Below are positions 19,766 through 27,690 of a DNA stretch of 64,000 nt, in pieces. Origin of the DNA: Candidatus Nitrospira nitrosa (GTDB taxonomy: Bacteria; Nitrospirota; Nitrospiria; Nitrospirales; Nitrospiraceae). The stretch lies in NCBI RefSeq assembly GCF_001458735.1, contig NZ_CZQA01000014.1, forward strand, positions 61,672 through 125,671. Direction: 5' to 3'. The notes beneath the pieces were generated by a model. The model was not told the origin of the DNA. It did not search any database and saw only the letters and a list, made by a program, of their open reading frames with translations. How positions within the stretch are numbered: position 1 is the first letter of the stretch; each line of letters opens with the position of its first letter. A program made the translations under genes and the position numbers.

Positions 19766-19795
19766 ACTGTAGCATAGCGATTCCCGCACTGTCAA
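19766..19795 (-). promoter_or_regulatory. Putative sigma70-type promoter of the reductase gene
   Basis: On the minus strand, TTGACA (19795-19790) and TACAGT (19771-19766) are separated by 18 bases and lie about 50 bases upstream of the start at 19715. Confidence 0.6.
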
Positions 19796-19846
19796 AATGG
19801 ACAGCGTATTGGTTACTAAAGGGAAAAGCCATCCATATGCCTCTAC

Positions 19847-19875
19847 TTGCACAGTTCTTGCGGGTCGTCTACAAT
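19847..19875 (+). promoter_or_regulatory. Putative sigma70-type promoter of the glycosyltransferase gene
   Basis: TTGCAC at 19847 and TACAAT at 19870 with a 17-base spacer. The predicted transcript would start near 19882 and give a 5' leader of about 135 bases if translation begins at 20017, or longer if it begins near 20278. The 301-base divergent gap between the two flanking genes shows nothing else. Confidence 0.5.
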
Positions 19876-20911
19876 CCACACGCTTCCACAGGAGGGTGGG
19901 CGGATCACACGCAATATCCGTTTCGGTCTTGCTCCTAAATATCCAGAACAGCCAATGCCGATCTTGTTCTAGATAGGCAGAGCCATCACAACCAGTGAGA
20001 CTCGGCAAGGTTCTTCATGTCCTCGCATCAGGTGACTGCCTCATCAGACACTGGGCCCCAAGCCACTTCGATTCACTTCCATCCGGCTTGCAAGAATGGC
20101 CAGCCAGTCGCTCCCAAGCGATTGCGCCGAGACGAAGCATACCTTGTACCGGATTTTGACCAAGCCGAAGTACTCATTGCTCAAGGCGTTAATAGCGCTC
20201 GCGTGGCAATTAGCGATAGAGCCTCAGTAAACGATCATGACCCGGGATACGCTCAAGTGGCGGGAGAGCTACAGCTCGTGCCTACCTCACCATTCACCTT
20301 TGAGGAATCTATCCTTGTGGTTCTTCCGACCTATAATGAGCGTGCCAATCTAGAGGCACTCGTTACGGCAATCGGCCAATATCTCGTAACCGATATTGTA
20401 ATAGTGGATGACAATTCACCGGATGGAACCGGTGAACTGGCTGATCAGCTCAGCACCCGCCACCCTCATGTCCATGTGCTCCATCGGCCAAGAAAGGAAG
20501 GGCTCGGGCCGGCCTACATCGCGGGCTTCCAGTGGGCCCTCCAGCGACCGTATGATCGAATCATTGAAATGGATTGCGACTTCAGTCATGCCCCGTGGGA
20601 TCTTCCCCGCTTAGTTCACCGCAGCCACACAGCCGACTTGGTCATTGGCAGTCGCTATGTTCCTGGCGGTGGAACGGAAAACTGGAACGCCCGCCGACGC
20701 CTCGTGTCCCGATGCGGCAACAGCTATGTAAGCCTCTTTCTAGGCTCGATCATTCAAGACTGGACCGGAGGCTTTCGGTGTTATCGCCGGGGACTGCTGG
20801 AGAGGATGGCTTTGTCGACGGTGCAAGCCAAGGGATACATTTTTCAAGTGGAGTTAGCCTGGCGAGCTGTGCAGCTTGGAGCGACGGTCAGTGAACTCCC
20901 TATTCGATTTA

Positions 20912-20934
20912 TAGCTAAGTTCACAATCATTGAT
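20912..20934. repeat. Left terminal inverted repeat of the IS630 element
   Basis: Pairs with 21791-21813 read on the opposite strand; 17 of 23 positions match, including TAGC, AAG, CAAT and TGAT blocks. Confidence 0.85.
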
Positions 20935-21562
20935 AGGCCTTGACGATGTCGTCGAGCGTGGCTTGCTCCTGATATTCCCGGCGTTTCTTCAGCACGGCGA
21001 AGTCCCGCTCGATGGGATTGAGGTCGGGGGAATAGGGTGCAAGGAATAGCAAGGTCGCCCCAGTCGCCTTGATGAGCTGCGCTGTTTCGGGCGAGGTATG
21101 AAAGGTGGCATTGTCCATGATGACGAGATGGTGGGCGGTCAGGCGCGGGCACAATCTCGTCTGCAGCCACGCGTTGAAGACCACGGTATCGCAGGTGCCT
21201 TTGAACAGACAGGGCTCTACCAGTTGCCCATCCATACGAGCGGCAATGAGCGAGGTGCGTGGCCGTCGATGCCCGGACACCAGGCCATCTACACGCTGGC
21301 CTTTCGGCGCGTATCCATAGCGCCGCACCGTCGACGGGGCAAACCCACATTCATCGATGTAGACGGGCTGTTTGCCGCGTCGCAGAAACCGTTCACGAAG
21401 ACGGAGGAACCGTCGTCGTTGGAGAGGGTCACGTTCTTGGTAGCCCATCCTTTTTTTTATGCGTGACGGCCAGTTTGCGCAGCGCGTTCCAGATGCAATG
21501 TCGGGAGACGTGGAAATGCCGCGCCCGTTCTGCTTGTATCCGATCGGGATGGTCCTCCACAT
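20927..21562 (-). CDS. IS630 transposase, catalytic part (OrfB)
   Basis: DDE transposase domain with YIDECGF (first Asp), LVIMDNATFH (second Asp) and LAPYSPDLNPIERDF (Glu), the classic IS630 triad. The useful part starts near 21458, where the frame is entered from OrfA. Residues before RIKKRMGYQERD come from the other frame and are not part of the domain. The stop lies 15 bases from the element's end. Fusion with OrfA would give about 275 residues. Confidence 0.88.
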   Translation of the reverse strand: MWRTIPIGYKQNGRGISTSPDIASGTRCANWPSRIKKRMGYQERDPLQRRRFLRLRERFLRRGKQPVYIDECGFAPSTVRRYGYAPKGQRVDGLVSGHRRPRTSLIAARMDGQLVEPCLFKGTCDTVVFNAWLQTRLCPRLTAHHLVIMDNATFHTSPETAQLIKATGATLLFLAPYSPDLNPIERDFAVLKKRREYQEQATLDDIVKAYQ

Positions 21563-21755
21563 GACGGCGTAACTGCTCCCAATCCAATTTGTGGGCCCGA
21601 CGAGGACCAGGACGCTGGTACGTTAGGCCACCAGGCTTGAGCCAGCGGTACACGCTCGCCTCACCGACTTTGAACCGCCGAGCCGCGTCGGCCTTGCTTC
21701 CCCCACTTCGGACAAAATCCACGACCCGTTGGCGCAAATCTGGTGAACATCTCAT
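21429..21755 (-). CDS. IS630 transposase, DNA-binding part (OrfA)
   Basis: Helix-turn-helix protein: CSPDLRQRVVDFVRSGGSK, AARRFKVGEASVYRWLK and a second helix-turn-helix in the Arg/His-rich half (HFHVSRHCIWNALRKL). The start is placed at the ATG at 21755; the frame is open 8 codons further. It ends shortly after a run of eight A (minus strand, 21458-21451). A one-base forward shift, or loss of one A by slippage, enters the catalytic frame there. Confidence 0.85.
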   Translation of the reverse strand: MRCSPDLRQRVVDFVRSGGSKADAARRFKVGEASVYRWLKPGGLTYQRPGPRRAHKLDWEQLRRHVEDHPDRIQAERARHFHVSRHCIWNALRKLAVTHKKKDGLPRT

Positions 21756-21790
21756 GCCCGCATGATCGCTAAAGTCCACTGCCTATGTCC

Positions 21791-21813
21791 ATCAGTAATT
21801 GAGGGCTTGGCTA
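21791..21813. repeat. Right terminal inverted repeat of the IS630 element
   Basis: Partner of 20912-20934. It lies just upstream of the transposase start and is followed by the second TA at 21814-21815. Confidence 0.85.
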
Positions 21814-21984
21814 TAGCGACCGTATCTTAGGTCAGAGCAAGCTGGGGTGGCCATCGATCATCGAAGGGTTGATGGAAGTGCCCAGGATGTGCTTTAGAGG
21901 ATCAACGAGGCAATAAAGCCCCTCTCCCCTCCGGACTTGTCGTCAGTCTTGCTCGTCGCCTTCTAAAAGCCCTAGAGAAGGGGA

Positions 21985-22776
21985 TCAGCTGGGCTTCCGT
22001 GAACAGAGCGCCCGGCTATTCATACAGGGGCCTATGAGCAATGTGACCGGCTCAGAAGATTCAAGCTTGGTTAAATCAATAACCAGCTCATCTTTAGCGT
22101 TGGCAAAGACCCCGTCAAGCAAGCTGCTTTGCAGGGGAATCATCGCCTCAACCGGCTGAAACAGCAGATCAAAACCCTTGGCCGCGGTCGGCCTCATAGG
22201 ATAGCGGCGGTCGTAGATCATGCCATAGGCTGGAATCCCGTAAATGATCCGCCAGTTACCCAGCAAAAAATGCAACTCCGCGCCATGGATATACAATCCA
22301 CCCGTCGTAATAATGCGCCGAGCAAATGTTTGCGGTTGGCTGAGATAAAACGTGACACGCTCGTTATAGGCGGCTTCTGCCAACGCTTCCGCCAGTTGAG
22401 ACGACAAGAGCGTTATCTCCTCATCCGTGAAAGCCTGAACCAATGGAGACTCCCCAAGAAACCACCGTTGCAGTACGGTCCGGTGTTCCTGCACCTTCAT
22501 TCCCGTCAAGATTGTACGTATGGTGCCAGCTTCTATGAGAAAAGGATGGGTATGGTGAGTGGGTGGCCATTCAGCGAGCACATCGGCATCTTCTTCGAGC
22601 CGCACATAGTTCACAGGATCTTCGTACACAATCCGTGACGGAATGTGCGGCACCGCGCAACCGATCAATAATATGATGGGGAAAAGAGTCAGAAACACGA
22701 TGAGCGCCGACATCACCGTGTTGAGTTTTCGAGCGTGCGACTTCCGATATTTCACCCCTCCTTCCCCCTTTTTCAC
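21985..22776 (-). CDS. Uncharacterised predicted lipoprotein
   Basis: A hydrophobic signal (ALIVFLTLFPIILLIGC) ends in a lipobox with Cys near residue 40, so a lipid-anchored envelope protein is expected. I do not recognise the mature part; it contains helical stretches (SSQLAEALAEAAYNE) and a Tyr/Arg-rich segment (IYGIPAYGMIYDRRYPMR). The longest start is a GTG whose GTGA overlaps the stop of the upstream cyclophilin; a GTG at 22755 or the ATG before SALIVF are alternatives. It is the last gene of the minus-strand run that starts at radA and lies next to the broken glycosyltransferase. Confidence 0.7.
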   Translation of the reverse strand: MKKGEGGVKYRKSHARKLNTVMSALIVFLTLFPIILLIGCAVPHIPSRIVYEDPVNYVRLEEDADVLAEWPPTHHTHPFLIEAGTIRTILTGMKVQEHRTVLQRWFLGESPLVQAFTDEEITLLSSQLAEALAEAAYNERVTFYLSQPQTFARRIITTGGLYIHGAELHFLLGNWRIIYGIPAYGMIYDRRYPMRPTAAKGFDLLFQPVEAMIPLQSSLLDGVFANAKDELVIDLTKLESSEPVTLLIGPCMNSRALCSRKPS

Positions 22777-23285
22777 CCCTCGCTGATCGTGACGGTCATC
22801 TCAGCACGCTCCAATGGATTGTCCCTGCCATCACGCTTCATACCGACAATCTTGTCGGCGACGTCCATACCGCTCACCACCTCTCCAAAGACCGTATATT
22901 GCCAATCGAGGAAGTTTGCGTCTGCGACGCAGATAAAGAACTGCGACCCGGCGCTATCCGGATCATTGGCTCGAGCCATCGAGACGATCCCTCGCTTATG
23001 GGGAGTGCTGTTGAACTCTGCCTTCACTTTGTACCCAGGCCCACCCATACCATGTGAGGAACGATCTGGGCTCTTACTATTTGGGTCCCCTCCCTGAATC
23101 ATGAATCCAGGAATCACTCGGTGGAACGTTGTCCCGTCGTAGAATCCCTCTTTGGACAGCTTGATGAAGTTCGCGACATGACCGGGTGCCACATCGGAAA
23201 AAAACTTGAGCATAATGTCACCGATCGGTTGCCCCTTGCTGGTTACAGCAATCGTCGCTTGGACTTTGTCATTTTTCTCAGCCAT
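22773..23285 (-). CDS. Cyclophilin-type peptidyl-prolyl cis-trans isomerase
   Basis: Catalyses proline isomerisation during protein folding. The catalytic Arg is in FHRVIPGFMIQGGDP, and GSQFFICVAD and YTVFGEVVSGMDVADKI follow. There is no signal peptide, so it is probably cytoplasmic (PpiB-like). At 170 residues it is a single-domain cyclophilin; residues 1-20 form a first strand after a short polar leader. It overlaps the downstream lipoprotein gene by four bases. Confidence 0.95.
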   Translation of the reverse strand: MAEKNDKVQATIAVTSKGQPIGDIMLKFFSDVAPGHVANFIKLSKEGFYDGTTFHRVIPGFMIQGGDPNSKSPDRSSHGMGGPGYKVKAEFNSTPHKRGIVSMARANDPDSAGSQFFICVADANFLDWQYTVFGEVVSGMDVADKIVGMKRDGRDNPLERAEMTVTISEG

Positions 23286-23305
23286 TCGATGTATCCTTTC
23301 TCACA

Positions 23306-24400
23306 TTATCGAAAGAGAAACGGCGGTGGCGCAACTCCAGCCTCCAGCCCCTCATTCACGGCAATCCATGAACTCCCGTCGTCGCTCCGAAACACTCCGG
23401 AACTTGTTCCGGCATAGAGTCCGGTCTCCTTGGATCCGATCAACACCTGGATAGCCTGGTTCGTCAATCCCTTATTCACCGGAGTCCATTGCTTCCCCTG
23501 ATCCACCGTCTTAAAAATTCCATTCCCCGTCGCCACAACCAATGTCCGATCGCTCGACACAATACCCCGGATGGAATCATTGGGTAATGCCCGGCTGATC
23601 GGTCGCCAGGTCAGTCCACCATCAGCACTGCGGAAGACACCGCCATCGAACGTTCCGGCGACAATGTTCTGGTCGTGATCAATGACGAGGACGCGGATGA
23701 AGTTTTCGATCAGCCCCTCATGGTCTTTCAAGCCATGATGCAGCCGCACCCACCCTGATGAACGAGGGCTGAAGCGAAAGAGGCCTTTCCCCGATGTTCC
23801 GGCGAATAACGTTCCATCAGGCGAACGAGCCAAGGCATGAACCAAAATATCATCCAATCCAGTCGTGACGGGAATCCAGTGATCGTCCGAGTGCCGCAGA
23901 CGATAGACACCATCACCCGTTCCAGCAAAGAGTTCCTGATCAACTGCCAGGAGAGCCTTCACCTCCATCTGTTTGAGCCCGGTGCTCACCGGTTGCCACG
24001 AGCGGCCGTCGTCACGCGAACGAAACACTCCCCCGCGAAACGTACCGGCGTAGACCGCACCATCCTTGGTGGAGGAGAGGCTCAGAATAAACGGATCAGT
24101 CACTCCTCCCCCCGCTCGAGCCCATGTTGACCCACGATCGGCGCTACGAAAGATGCCATGTCCAAATGACCCAGCGTAAATCGTCCCATGGCCATCCATG
24201 ACGAGCGCTTGCACACTCGCGACGGATTGTTCAAACGGGCCGGGCGATGATGAGTGATCTGCCATCGGGGTCGGTATCGGAGACGACACGAGATGCGTCT
24301 GAAAGGCCTCACCCCCTACCACATACAGAAAACCAGCTCCCACGAGCAGGGTCACCGTAAGAAGAGCGATCCGATAAACCTTCACAAGCCGAGCCGTCAT
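23306..24400 (-). CDS. Exported beta-propeller (BNR/photosystem-II-stability-like repeat) protein
   Basis: An N-terminal membrane segment (IALLTVTLLVGAGFLYVVGG) anchors or exports the protein. The rest is six to seven repeats of about 45 residues with the pattern AGT-x2-GGVFRS-x-DGG-x-TW, as in sialidase-type and YCF48-type propellers. Such proteins bind ligands or other proteins; no catalytic residues can be assigned. It overlaps tatC by four bases (24397-24400), so it is translated together with the twin-arginine translocase subunit, though it has no twin-arginine signal itself. Confidence 0.8.
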   Translation of the reverse strand: MTARLVKVYRIALLTVTLLVGAGFLYVVGGEAFQTHLVSSPIPTPMADHSSSPGPFEQSVASVQALVMDGHGTIYAGSFGHGIFRSADRGSTWARAGGGVTDPFILSLSSTKDGAVYAGTFRGGVFRSRDDGRSWQPVSTGLKQMEVKALLAVDQELFAGTGDGVYRLRHSDDHWIPVTTGLDDILVHALARSPDGTLFAGTSGKGLFRFSPRSSGWVRLHHGLKDHEGLIENFIRVLVIDHDQNIVAGTFDGGVFRSADGGLTWRPISRALPNDSIRGIVSSDRTLVVATGNGIFKTVDQGKQWTPVNKGLTNQAIQVLIGSKETGLYAGTSSGVFRSDDGSSWIAVNEGLEAGVAPPPFLFR

Positions 24401-25173
24401 CGCACCCTCGTTCCTGCAGTATTGATCGGCAGATCCGGATCAAGCGGCAAATCAACGTCGCTGTGAGTCAGATTCCGTCCAAACATACGCGCGCCAAGAA
24501 TCCCGACCTCGTACAGCGCCATCAGAGGAACGGCCATGAGAAGCATCGTAAATAGTGTCGCGTCTGGCGTGACGACCGCCGAGACAATAAGACAGAGCAA
24601 GATGGCATGCTTACGGTACTGAGCGAACTGGTGTGCAGAAACGAATCCCGTCATCGCCGCAAGGGTCATGGCCAACGGCAATTCGAACGCACACCCAAAG
24701 ATCAGCAAGAACTTCACATTGAAATCAATATAGGTCCCCACACTGAGTTGTGGGGTCACGTCACGGTCCAACCCAAAACTCACAAACCACTCGATCACGA
24801 GCGGCAGGATCACTACATTGCAAAACACCAATCCTAATGCGAACAACCCGCCGGCAATCATAAACAGCGGGATGGCCCAGCGTTGTTCGGTCGGCAACAA
24901 CGCTGGTTCAATGAACTTCCAACACTGGTAGAAAATGACCGGCAGACTCAGGATCACTGCCGCCAACAACGAGACCTTGATCGAAGCGAAGAGCGCCTCC
25001 GTCGGCCCATAAAATGCCAGCTGGTTTGGAAATGGGCGATTCAGCCAGGCCACCATTTCCGACGAAAACGTGAACGTGAGCACCAGTGAGCCCACCACCG
25101 TCGCCCCGATGATGAGCAATCGACGCTTGACGGCTTGAATGTGAAGGGCAAGCGGATGAACGACGTGCTGCAT
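24397..25173 (-). CDS. tatC: Sec-independent protein translocase TatC
   Basis: Polytopic inner-membrane receptor for twin-arginine precursors. Six hydrophobic segments fit TatC, with the family stretches FYQCWKFIEPALLPTEQRW and SVGTYIDFNVKFLLIFGCAFELPL, and SAVVTPDATLFTMLLMAVPL near the end. The Glu of the first periplasmic/cytoplasmic loop region (TEQR, equivalent to the HERR motif) is kept. The N-terminal HLxELRxR motif reads HIQAVKRR, so the usual Glu is replaced. No tatA or tatB is found in the window. Confidence 0.93.
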   Translation of the reverse strand: MQHVVHPLALHIQAVKRRLLIIGATVVGSLVLTFTFSSEMVAWLNRPFPNQLAFYGPTEALFASIKVSLLAAVILSLPVIFYQCWKFIEPALLPTEQRWAIPLFMIAGGLFALGLVFCNVVILPLVIEWFVSFGLDRDVTPQLSVGTYIDFNVKFLLIFGCAFELPLAMTLAAMTGFVSAHQFAQYRKHAILLCLIVSAVVTPDATLFTMLLMAVPLMALYEVGILGARMFGRNLTHSDVDLPLDPDLPINTAGTRVR

Positions 25174-25215
25174 AAAACTGGCTAAGAGTTCTAAATTTGT
25201 ATGGCAAGCGGCTGA

Positions 25216-25455
25216 TTACCGTGCTGGCTCCAGTTGTTGGTCCCGATACAGACGAATGAATTCTGCCAGCTTGTCTTTCTTGACCAACTTCTCTTTTTGA
25301 ATCCGCTTTTTCTCGATCTCTTCGTTTGGCGTCAGCACATGACGTCTTTGCAGCTCATTGAGTTCAAGGTCCAGGCGATGGTGAGACTCTTCCAGCTCTC
25401 GAAATTCCGTATTGGTGTGGCGAAGTTGTAACATGATCGCATCTTCAGTCAACAT
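25216..25455 (-). CDS. Small DUF465 (YdcH-like) coiled-coil protein
   Basis: A 79-residue charged helical protein. The pattern FRELEESHHRLDLELNELQRR followed by KKRIQKEKLVKKDKLAEFI is the DUF465 fold, a short antiparallel helical hairpin of unknown role. The start ATG at 25455 has GAGGAGG seven bases upstream; the longer open frame upstream overlaps rimI and is not needed. It lies between rimI and tatC in the same run. Confidence 0.85.
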   Translation of the reverse strand: MLTEDAIMLQLRHTNTEFRELEESHHRLDLELNELQRRHVLTPNEEIEKKRIQKEKLVKKDKLAEFIRLYRDQQLEPAR

Positions 25456-25471
25456 ACGACACCTCCTCTGG

Positions 25472-26017
25472 TTAGAGTGAATCTGACAACAGTGAGTCAC
25501 CTCCTGAGCGGCATGTTCGATCTCGCTGCCGCTCACCTGGCAGTACAAGCGGATTTATTTCCATTAAGAGCGCGTCTTCAGTGGGATGGGTGTAATACTG
25601 CGGACGTTTACCGACCTGAATAAACCCCATCTGCGTGTACAACGACCGTGCAGCATCGTTCGAGGCTCTGACTTCGAGGATCGCTCGAGTCGCGGCCTGT
25701 TCAAGCCCCAAGCGGCAGGCCTCCATCACCAACGCCCGTCCCACTCCCTGTCTGCGCATCGTCCCTTGGACTGCCAAATTCATCAGCCGCAGCTCTTCAA
25801 ATACAATCCAAAAGCAATGATAGCCCAGAATCACTGAGTTCGCTTCCCCCCCCGACCAATCCTGGCGGAGCGCGACAAGAAAATGCGCGAAAGGATTCCC
25901 CGTTAACTCAGCTTCCAGCATTTTGCGCGTCCAAGGCGCCGAGAAGCAAGCCTCTTCTAGCGAAACAATCTCGGGCAACATCTCCGCTGTCGCTGGAAGA
26001 ATGTGCAGATCCAACAT
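25472..26017 (-). CDS. rimI: Ribosomal-protein-alanine N-acetyltransferase
   Basis: GNAT acetyltransferase that modifies the N-terminal alanine of ribosomal protein S18. Family features are EEACFSAPWTRKML at the N-terminus, LRLMNLAVQGTMRRQGVGRALVME (acetyl-CoA loop R-x2-G-x-G/A) and LEVRASNDAARSLYTQMGF, followed by the Tyr-rich GKRPQYYTHPTEDALLM. I place the start at the ATG at 26017 (GGGAG upstream); a GTG at 26044 overlapping the tsaB stop is an alternative. The last 25 residues (GERQRDRTCRSGG) look like an extension. tsaB-rimI pairing is common. Confidence 0.92.
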   Translation of the reverse strand: MLDLHILPATAEMLPEIVSLEEACFSAPWTRKMLEAELTGNPFAHFLVALRQDWSGGEANSVILGYHCFWIVFEELRLMNLAVQGTMRRQGVGRALVMEACRLGLEQAATRAILEVRASNDAARSLYTQMGFIQVGKRPQYYTHPTEDALLMEINPLVLPGERQRDRTCRSGGDSLLSDSL

Positions 26018-26040
26018 CGCTCTCCCACCGCACAGAGGAA

Positions 26041-26820
26041 TCACACCCTCGACCGTTTCCGGCCTCGCGCCAATCGCTCTGCCGTCTTCCGTTCAACCCG
26101 GCCTTGACGCCTCGCGACGGGTGACAGCCCTCCAGATCGTTCGTATTGGATGTCGGCCTCAGCCCGTTGGACATAGAGTGGAGCCACGACCTCACCGGCA
26201 ACCTCCCCCCGTTGAAGCCGACTCATCCCAACACGAGCAACTGAGACAGCCGACGGCGTGAAGACATGTTCTGATCCGACCCTCACCGTGCCCGCCCTTG
26301 CGAGACGGTCGTGAGTCTCGGGGGCCATCGTCGTCCATCCCGCTCCAAATACCAACGTCGGTTCATGGAGACTCTGAACGAACACATGTTCCGTCCCGAC
26401 CTGCTCCCCTAACACACGCTCGACATGCCCATCCACGCCTCGGCGAAAGATCGCCCAATACACTTCTCCCCGACGGCTGGGCAAGAGGGGACAAATCGGT
26501 ATGGTGCTATCCACGTTCCAGGCCATGGCTTCCAATGTTGGGACAAGAATCAGGGGAAGTCCGGTTGCAGCCCGGAGTCCGAGGCCTGTGGCGAGACCGA
26601 CTCGAATCCCTGTAAACGAACCCGGCCCAGCGGAACAGACCACCCCGCTCAGCTCATGAAGTTTCACCTGTGATTGCATCAGCAGGCGATCGATGGTCGG
26701 CAAAAGCAATGCGCCATGGGCCCCACCAGCCTCCTGCCCATGCTGGGCAAGCACGCCGGTTTCATCGAGAATCGCCACACTCTGCCACGTGGTGGCCGTT
26801 TCAATTGCGAGAATCTTCAT
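26041..26820 (-). CDS. tsaB: tRNA threonylcarbamoyladenosine biosynthesis protein TsaB
   Basis: Inactive homologue and partner of TsaD in the t6A37 complex. It shows ILAIETATTWQSVAI, CSAGPGSFTGIRVGLATGLGL and the less conserved C-terminal half. The length of 259 residues is slightly above the usual 230 because of an Arg-rich tail. It lies five bases after an upstream lipoprotein gene and overlaps or abuts rimI. TsaD is encoded elsewhere in this window (13439). Confidence 0.94.
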   Translation of the reverse strand: MKILAIETATTWQSVAILDETGVLAQHGQEAGGAHGALLLPTIDRLLMQSQVKLHELSGVVCSAGPGSFTGIRVGLATGLGLRAATGLPLILVPTLEAMAWNVDSTIPICPLLPSRRGEVYWAIFRRGVDGHVERVLGEQVGTEHVFVQSLHEPTLVFGAGWTTMAPETHDRLARAGTVRVGSEHVFTPSAVSVARVGMSRLQRGEVAGEVVAPLYVQRAEADIQYERSGGLSPVARRQGRVERKTAERLARGRKRSRV

Positions 26821-26825
26821 CGCGG

Positions 26826-27653
26826 TTACAAAGCCTGTCCCAAGTCTTCCGCTGTGATGGTCTGATTCTGATGCAATTCATGGAAGGTGATTTGCACGGC
26901 TCCCTGCCCCCGTCCAGCCTCGAGAGAAATTTTGAACGGGCGTAGCAACCGAGCCTCTGTATCGGCGATGACCTGCGACGATACGGCACCTCCCTCATCG
27001 AAAGCCCGAAAATCATCGTAGTGAATCGTGGCCTCAATCTCCCCATCCCCACCAAGCCGATCCTCCTGCACCACCAACAGCCGATGATCAAACCAAAGAC
27101 GGCGGATGAGTGTCCGCGACGAATGGCCACCCCCACGTGCGGTCCCGTAGATATCAAGACGATACCGACTCCGCTCCAGTACAAGCTTGGCGGTTTCGTC
27201 TTTGGCAAGCGCGTTCGCTCCCAAAAGACCTCCGATGGCCCAAGTACTCAATTGGGAGAAGCGCGCAAGATTCCCCTGATCTTTTAGGTCGGCTTGCGAA
27301 CCGGTATAGACTTTCCCTTCCATCGGGAGCCGAAGCCTATACCACTCGTCAGCCTGCACGAATTCAAACAGCTCGCCTCCGAACGGAGTGAAGCCCTTGA
27401 GCCTCAAGGCATTCGGCCGTCGATAGTAGACTGTTCCCTCGACTCGGGAGAGAATCGGAATCAGCCCACCACGCACCTTGGCGCTGAACAAGCCTTTCAT
27501 GGAATGGACTGCGGTATCACGTTGGCGCAACAGGGTGGTAAGGTCCTCCACCGTAACTCGCTTGAGCGACAGCTCTTCCTTGGGACCAACCAGTGCGCAA
27601 CCCGTAAGCAAGACAAGCGGCCCAAGGAGAATGACGAAGAACAGACGCGTCAT
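26826..27653 (-). CDS. Predicted outer-membrane lipoprotein, LolA/LolB-like fold
   Basis: Signal peptide with lipobox: VILLGPLVLLTGC, Cys near residue 20. The mature part resembles DUF4292/LolB-like lipoproteins: VEGTVYYRRPNALRLKGFTPFGGELFEFV, then YRLDIYG and IRRLWFDHRLLVVQED, a pattern of half-barrel beta strands. Such folds bind lipids or lipoproteins; the function here is inferred only by fold resemblance. Starts at 27653 (MTRLFF) or 27659 (MIMTRLFF) are both possible. It lies between radA and tsaB. Confidence 0.7.
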   Translation of the reverse strand: MTRLFFVILLGPLVLLTGCALVGPKEELSLKRVTVEDLTTLLRQRDTAVHSMKGLFSAKVRGGLIPILSRVEGTVYYRRPNALRLKGFTPFGGELFEFVQADEWYRLRLPMEGKVYTGSQADLKDQGNLARFSQLSTWAIGGLLGANALAKDETAKLVLERSRYRLDIYGTARGGGHSSRTLIRRLWFDHRLLVVQEDRLGGDGEIEATIHYDDFRAFDEGGAVSSQVIADTEARLLRPFKISLEAGRGQGAVQITFHELHQNQTITAEDLGQAL

Positions 27654-27690
27654 GATCATCGGTGATGAACTCGGCCTCTCTGCCAACAAA

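Larger units (their letters stand above)
20912..21813 (-). mobile_element. IS630-family insertion sequence, 902 bp, complete
   Basis: Ends are imperfect inverted repeats beginning TAGC-x-AAG (17 of the first 23 bases match). The element is flanked on each side by TA (20910-20911 and 21814-21815), the target duplication expected of the IS630/Tc1 group. It carries two overlapping minus-strand frames for the transposase. It sits inside the glycosyltransferase gene in antisense orientation; excision of the element plus one TA restores that gene. Its near-intact ends and the undecayed flanking frame suggest recent arrival. Confidence 0.93.
20017..21916 (+). pseudogene. Polyprenol/dolichol-phosphate mannosyltransferase-like glycosyltransferase, interrupted by IS630 element
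   Basis: GT2-family glycosyltransferase that would transfer a sugar from a nucleotide donor to a polyprenyl phosphate. The domain starts ILVVLPTYNERANLEALV and contains VDDNSPDGTGELAD (first Asp motif), MDCDFSHAP (DxD-like) and DWTGGFRCYRR. At 20911 the frame runs into an insertion element and stops at 20943. The missing end lies at 21816-21916: DRILGQSKLGWPSIIEGLME, the conserved DR-x2-GQSK end of this family. Deleting 20912-21815 joins RF-S-DRILGQSK in frame with a stop at 21914. The first ~90 residues (before LVPTSPFTFEESI) are unlike the family; a GTG at 20278 is an alternative start. The truncated product probably lacks activity. Confidence 0.9.

Noticed and set aside
22129..22638. 169-codon plus-strand frame
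   Set aside because: Antisense to the lipoprotein gene; basic low-complexity product without motif.
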